Source of the DNA: Chitinophaga pinensis
GTDB taxonomy: Bacteria; Bacteroidota; Bacteroidia; Chitinophagales; Chitinophagaceae
Assembly (NCBI RefSeq): GCF_007896845.1
Contig: NZ_VOHS01000008.1
Span: 1-64,000 of the forward strand
Direction of reading: 5' to 3'
DNA length: 64,000 nucleotides
Both the position numbers and the translations under genes were made by a program. This document shows, one piece after another, positions 61,124 to 64,000 of the stretch. Numbering within the stretch: position 1 is the stretch's first letter; each line of letters starts with the position of its first letter. The notes under the pieces are model-generated. The model saw only the letters and a list, made by a program, of their open reading frames with translations. It was not told the DNA's origin and searched no databases.

Positions 61124-62352
61124 AAGCTAAATTTCGCCAATACCTGCAAACTGTTGAATGCAGTCTTTCCTCCTACGAAAGGTGAAAACCCGTTACCACT
61201 ATTGTAACGGATTTCAGCACCGAGCCGGTATATCGTTACACCAATACCTCCAACAAGGGATTGTTCATGTTTACGGACGCCGGGAATATTCTCCTGCCAT
61301 TCATCAGGACGGGATGGATTGGCAAGGTCATTCTGCGCAACTTTAATTGCGATTCCATTCCCCATACCCACATTAACATATGGCTTGATACCAGTTTTGG
61401 TAGGATAAGTATACCTTATCATTGTATTCAGCTGCAAATAGCGAAAATCGTATCTGCTAAAATAACCGGTCGTACTGATTGAACTTGTTTTAGATTGTTT
61501 ATACATCAATTCTATCACACCAGAAAAGTTGCGTGCAACCCTTCCAAAAGGGAGATTGAGCCAGATCCCTCCTATAGGGCTGCTATTCGATTTTGAAGGA
61601 CCATCAAATTTAAAAGCCGGTCCCTTGAAATCATAGGTATTAAAGGACATCCCACCCATTAAACCGAATGACAACGGATATTTTATCTTTTTCCGCTCAT
61701 CTGTGATCACCGCAGTAGATGGATCTTTCGCCACATTATAGGTGACAAAAAGTCTGGTCAGGTTTTTTTCATGATAAGTAACAGATGCCGCTTTTTTAGC
61801 CACAGCAGGATTGTCGGCAAATAAATCGGCCAATTGCTTTTGATAGCGATTATCGGTATATATTCCGTCTCCGCTTGAGCGTTTTACAAACGCGGTCACT
61901 TTTTCCAGCTCCTGCACAGGTGTATTTTTGCCATCTGCGATGTAATGTACTCTTGTGTGTACGTCAACGTATTCATACAGATTGTAAGTACCGCCTGTCA
62001 ATTTTCGCAGAAACACAAGCGTATCCTGTATTGTACGATCCCAGGCCTCTTTGTCGCCTGAAAAGTCTTCTTTAGTAATATCTATACTCACTTTACGTAC
62101 AGCATATTCTATATCCGGCTCACCAATCCTGAAACCGTTGATATCTCCGGGACCAAAATGCTTTTCAGCTGCATCCGCCAGACTCTGTTTAAATATAATT
62201 TCCTTTGGGGGCACAAACCAGTCACGGAAATCAATAAATCCTTTCAGGGAGTCATTCTGTGAAGTAATAATAGTTGCAGGGACATAATTTCGTTGCGCAA
62301 CAGCAACGCATGACAATGCCATACAGCACAGATACAGGGTAATAATTCTCAT
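61120..62352 (-). CDS. Exported protein with predicted C-terminal outer-membrane beta-barrel
   Basis: A 410-residue protein. From ATG 62352 a signal peptide ends at CVAVAQ (about residue 19). Residues 20-210 are soluble and of unknown family (ATIITSQNDSLKGFIDFRDW); residues about 220-410 look like a small barrel with alternating strands, and it ends YNSGNGFSPF...VLAKFSF, an aromatic C-terminus as in OMPs such as PorT-like proteins. The longer upstream start would disrupt the signal peptide. Function unknown. Confidence 0.7.
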   Translation of the reverse strand: MRIITLYLCCMALSCVAVAQRNYVPATIITSQNDSLKGFIDFRDWFVPPKEIIFKQSLADAAEKHFGPGDINGFRIGEPDIEYAVRKVSIDITKEDFSGDKEAWDRTIQDTLVFLRKLTGGTYNLYEYVDVHTRVHYIADGKNTPVQELEKVTAFVKRSSGDGIYTDNRYQKQLADLFADNPAVAKKAASVTYHEKNLTRLFVTYNVAKDPSTAVITDERKKIKYPLSFGLMGGMSFNTYDFKGPAFKFDGPSKSNSSPIGGIWLNLPFGRVARNFSGVIELMYKQSKTSSISTTGYFSRYDFRYLQLNTMIRYTYPTKTGIKPYVNVGMGNGIAIKVAQNDLANPSRPDEWQENIPGVRKHEQSLVGGIGVTIYRLGAEIRYNSGNGFSPFVGGKTAFNSLQVLAKFSF

Positions 62353-62370
62353 AAAAAAAATGAAGGAATA

Positions 62371-62400
62371 GAAAAGCTCCGCCATGGTATGACGGAGCCT
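62371..62400 (-). terminator. Terminator after uppP
   Basis: On the minus strand GCTCCGTCAT / ATGGCGGAGC (one mismatch) then TTTT, 17 bases after the uppP stop. Confidence 0.8.
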
Positions 62401-62416
62401 ATATGTGATGTTAAGA

Positions 62417-63217
62417 TTACACAGACAATTTATATCCGAGGCCAATCGCCACAAGGATAGCAATACCTACTACAATACGGTAGTAACCCCATACCCTGAA
62501 GCCATATTTTTTCAGGGCATTGATAAAGAACTTAATCGCTACCATCGCAACCACAAAGGCTACCACATTACCGATCAACAGCAATTTCAGGTTCTCTGTA
62601 TTTGACATGAGCAGTTCACGTCCTTTGAGTAATTTATATCCGGTTGCAGCTGCCATCGTTGGTACAGCGAGGAAAAAGGAGAATTCGGCCGCCACATTAC
62701 GGGTCAGCTTTTGCTGCATACCACCGATGATAGTCGCTGCACTACGGCTTACGCCCGGTATCATGGCCACACACTGCCAGAAACCAATGCGTAGGGCCTT
62801 GAACAGGCTCATATCTTCATCCTTTTCGATAGTTGGTTTCGTAAACCAGTTGTCCACAAACAACAGTACCACACCACCAACGAGCAGGGTAATACCAACT
62901 ACCAGAGGACTTTCCAGCAAGGCGTCGATCTTATCAGCAAACAGATAACCTACGATCAATGCAGGCAATACTGCTACTACGAGTTTGATATAAAAATTCA
63001 CCCGGTTTTTATCAAATACCAGGAATTTCTTCCAGTAGAGCACCACTACCGCGAGGATAGCGCCTAACTGGATACATACTTCGAACAGCTTGGTAAATTC
63101 GTCTTTATTGAGCTTTAACAATGCACTGGTGATTACCATATGACCTGTAGATGATACAGGTAAAAATTCGGTTAATCCTTCCACAATCGCAATAATAATG
63201 GCCTGCCAGATCTCCAT
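62417..63217 (-). CDS. uppP: Undecaprenyl-diphosphate phosphatase
   Basis: A 266-residue inner-membrane enzyme (BacA type) that recycles undecaprenyl diphosphate, the lipid carrier for peptidoglycan and O-antigen, and gives bacitracin resistance. Signatures: [17 protein letters not shown] (catalytic Glu/Ser motif, about residues 14-30) and [10 protein letters not shown] (about 154-163). About eight membrane helices. It is transcribed with DUF3098 and ftsX upstream, an order found across Bacteroidota, which ties cell division to wall-precursor recycling. Confidence 0.95.
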   Translation of the reverse strand: MEIWQAIIIAIVEGLTEFLPVSSTGHMVITSALLKLNKDEFTKLFEVCIQLGAILAVVVLYWKKFLVFDKNRVNFYIKLVVAVLPALIVGYLFADKIDALLESPLVVGITLLVGGVVLLFVDNWFTKPTIEKDEDMSLFKALRIGFWQCVAMIPGVSRSAATIIGGMQQKLTRNVAAEFSFFLAVPTMAAATGYKLLKGRELLMSNTENLKLLLIGNVVAFVVAMVAIKFFINALKKYGFRVWGYYRIVVGIAILVAIGLGYKLSV

Positions 63218-63258
63218 GACAATTAACGGGTTTAAATTTCTGAGGTTGCTTGTTTATC

Positions 63259-63287
63259 AAAAAAAAGGCGATGAACTGGTCATCGCC
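63259..63287 (-). terminator. Hairpin between DUF3098 gene and uppP
   Basis: GGCGATGA / TCATCGCC with loop ACTGG and T run on the minus strand. It should end or dampen the ftsX-DUF3098 transcript before uppP. Confidence 0.8.
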
Positions 63288-63314
63288 ATATGAAAATTCA
63301 TATCTTTTTACTGC

Positions 63315-63581
63315 TTATTTAGGTCTGCGCATGATAGCGTAGATCTCTACCACCAATCCCAGTAAGATTACGATAGGAGCCAGTGTGATACGGCGGAAGC
63401 TATATACTTCTTCAGGTTTGAAGGTATTAGGATCATCGCTGTTGCCGCCCATCATTAACAGGAAGCCCACTACTACGACTGCCAGTCCGGCAATCATGAT
63501 CTTGTAGTTTTCCTTTGGAAAAACAGCACGGACGTCTACGCCTGCTTTCTCGACATTGATTGTCTTAGTTGCTTTACTCAT
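63315..63581 (-). CDS. DUF3098-family small membrane protein
   Basis: An 88-residue protein with two hydrophobic segments (about 28-46 and 66-84) and FPKENYKIMIAGLAVVVVGFLLM, the DUF3098 pattern; SDDPNTFKPEEVYSFRRITLAP lies between them. The gene lies between ftsX and uppP in Bacteroidota generally and probably acts in division or wall assembly, but its role is unknown. It is 26 bases from the ftsX stop. Confidence 0.87.
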   Translation of the reverse strand: MSKATKTINVEKAGVDVRAVFPKENYKIMIAGLAVVVVGFLLMMGGNSDDPNTFKPEEVYSFRRITLAPIVILLGLVVEIYAIMRRPK

Positions 63582-63607
63582 ATCTGTAGTATGGTGTAAT
63601 TATCAGT

Positions 63608-64000
63608 TTAATAAAGGTCATCCAGCTTCAGACGCAGGTATTTCATCACTGAGCGGTGTGTACTCACAAGGGAGATAAAGATACCTATAATGATCATCCC
63701 GATGAAGAGCACAGCCATCATGAAATAGTCTCTCATACCTGCCAGTTCAGGCAGCAGCTGGTCTGCAAAATAAACAATACCGATCAATCCTGCTATTGCC
63801 ATCAGGGCACTGATAGCGCCATTAATGATACTGCGGATATCGAACGGTTTGGCGATGAACCAGCGGGTTGCTCCTACCATCTGCATGGTTTTGATCAGGA
63901 AACGGTTGCTGAACATTGCCAGACGGATTGTATTATCAATCAGTACGATCACCACCAGTGCCAGCAGCACACAAATGCCGAGTATCACCAGTCCGATCTT
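63608..64000 (-). CDS. ftsX: Cell-division permease-like protein FtsX, C-terminal part (cut by window edge)
   Basis: The last 130 residues of FtsX. With FtsE it forms an ABC-type complex at the septum that controls wall hydrolases. Visible: the FtsX-family segment RFLIKTMQMVGATRWFIAKPF, and three hydrophobic helices before a charged C-terminus (MKYLRLKLDDLY). The frame stays open to the last base of the window, so the start lies to the right. Confidence 0.9.
   Translation of the reverse strand, partial: KIGLVILGICVLLALVVIVLIDNTIRLAMFSNRFLIKTMQMVGATRWFIAKPFDIRSIINGAISALMAIAGLIGIVYFADQLLPELAGMRDYFMMAVLFIGMIIIGIFISLVSTHRSVMKYLRLKLDDLY

Overview
The window looks like a chromosomal segment from a gliding, polysaccharide-using Bacteroidota, most like Chitinophaga or another Chitinophagaceae. 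The evidence is the fused lpxC-fabZ gene, PorX (the type IX secretion regulator), a decayed SusC/FecA receptor beside an ECF sigma/FecR pair, an Oar-type TonB-dependent receptor, the ftsX - DUF3098 - uppP order, and TAnnTTTG promoter elements. Housekeeping blocks alternate with accessory regions. No insertion sequence, phage gene, CRISPR array or rRNA is visible.

Layout. 1-3.9 kb is a decaying signalling locus: a frameshifted SusC-type receptor remnant, an AraC-like regulator, an ECF sigma factor and a FecR anti-sigma gene broken at an A7 tract. It ends at tRNA-Ala(GGC). 4.1-19.7 kb holds an APC permease, an Oar-like receptor preceded by four helically phased CTTAAA repeats, a gamma-glutamyltransferase homologue, an orphan ExbD, two more AraC regulators and a probable amino-acid catabolic run (M20 amidohydrolase, MFS exporter, arginase-family protein). 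19.8-23.6 kb holds tRNA-Leu(TAG) and tig-clpP-clpX. 23.6-31.8 kb holds tandem lineage-specific membrane proteins and lipoproteins (some truncated), a GapN-like dehydrogenase, an acyl-CoA dehydrogenase, a helix-hairpin-helix protein and a PhnP-like hydrolase. 31.9-43.4 kb holds porX, then an HD hydrolase with lpxD, lpxC-fabZ, lpxA and an ABC ATPase, then MFS, metallo-beta-lactamase, GroES-like and HerA-like genes. 53.5-64 kb holds DUF1573, a Gfo/Idh/MocA oxidoreductase, RecQ, a copper P-type ATPase, TsaE, alanine dehydrogenase, an outer-membrane protein, UppP, DUF3098 and the end of FtsX.

The most interesting region is 43.4-53.4 kb, eight minus-strand genes that look like a RiPP (ribosomally made, modified peptide) cluster without any of the usual core enzymes (no radical SAM, YcaO, LanB/M or lasso cyclase). 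In transcription order they are an aldo/keto reductase with a large insertion, a HExxH-type peptide-modification enzyme whose motif reads HQWSH, an outer-membrane beta-barrel protein, a 56-residue precursor with an IVGG leader end and a 15-residue core, a CmoA-like (carboxy-SAM synthase-like) enzyme, a three-part methyltransferase (zinc ribbon, carnosine-N-methyltransferase-like domain, C-terminal PqqD-like domain), a C39-peptidase ABC exporter, and a 55-residue membrane protein resembling only the anchor of HlyD. The core has one Cys-His pair. I infer that the histidine is methylated or carboxymethylated and that the peptide is cleaved after Gly-Gly and exported. That chemistry is a hypothesis; family assignments come from motif recognition, not from searches.
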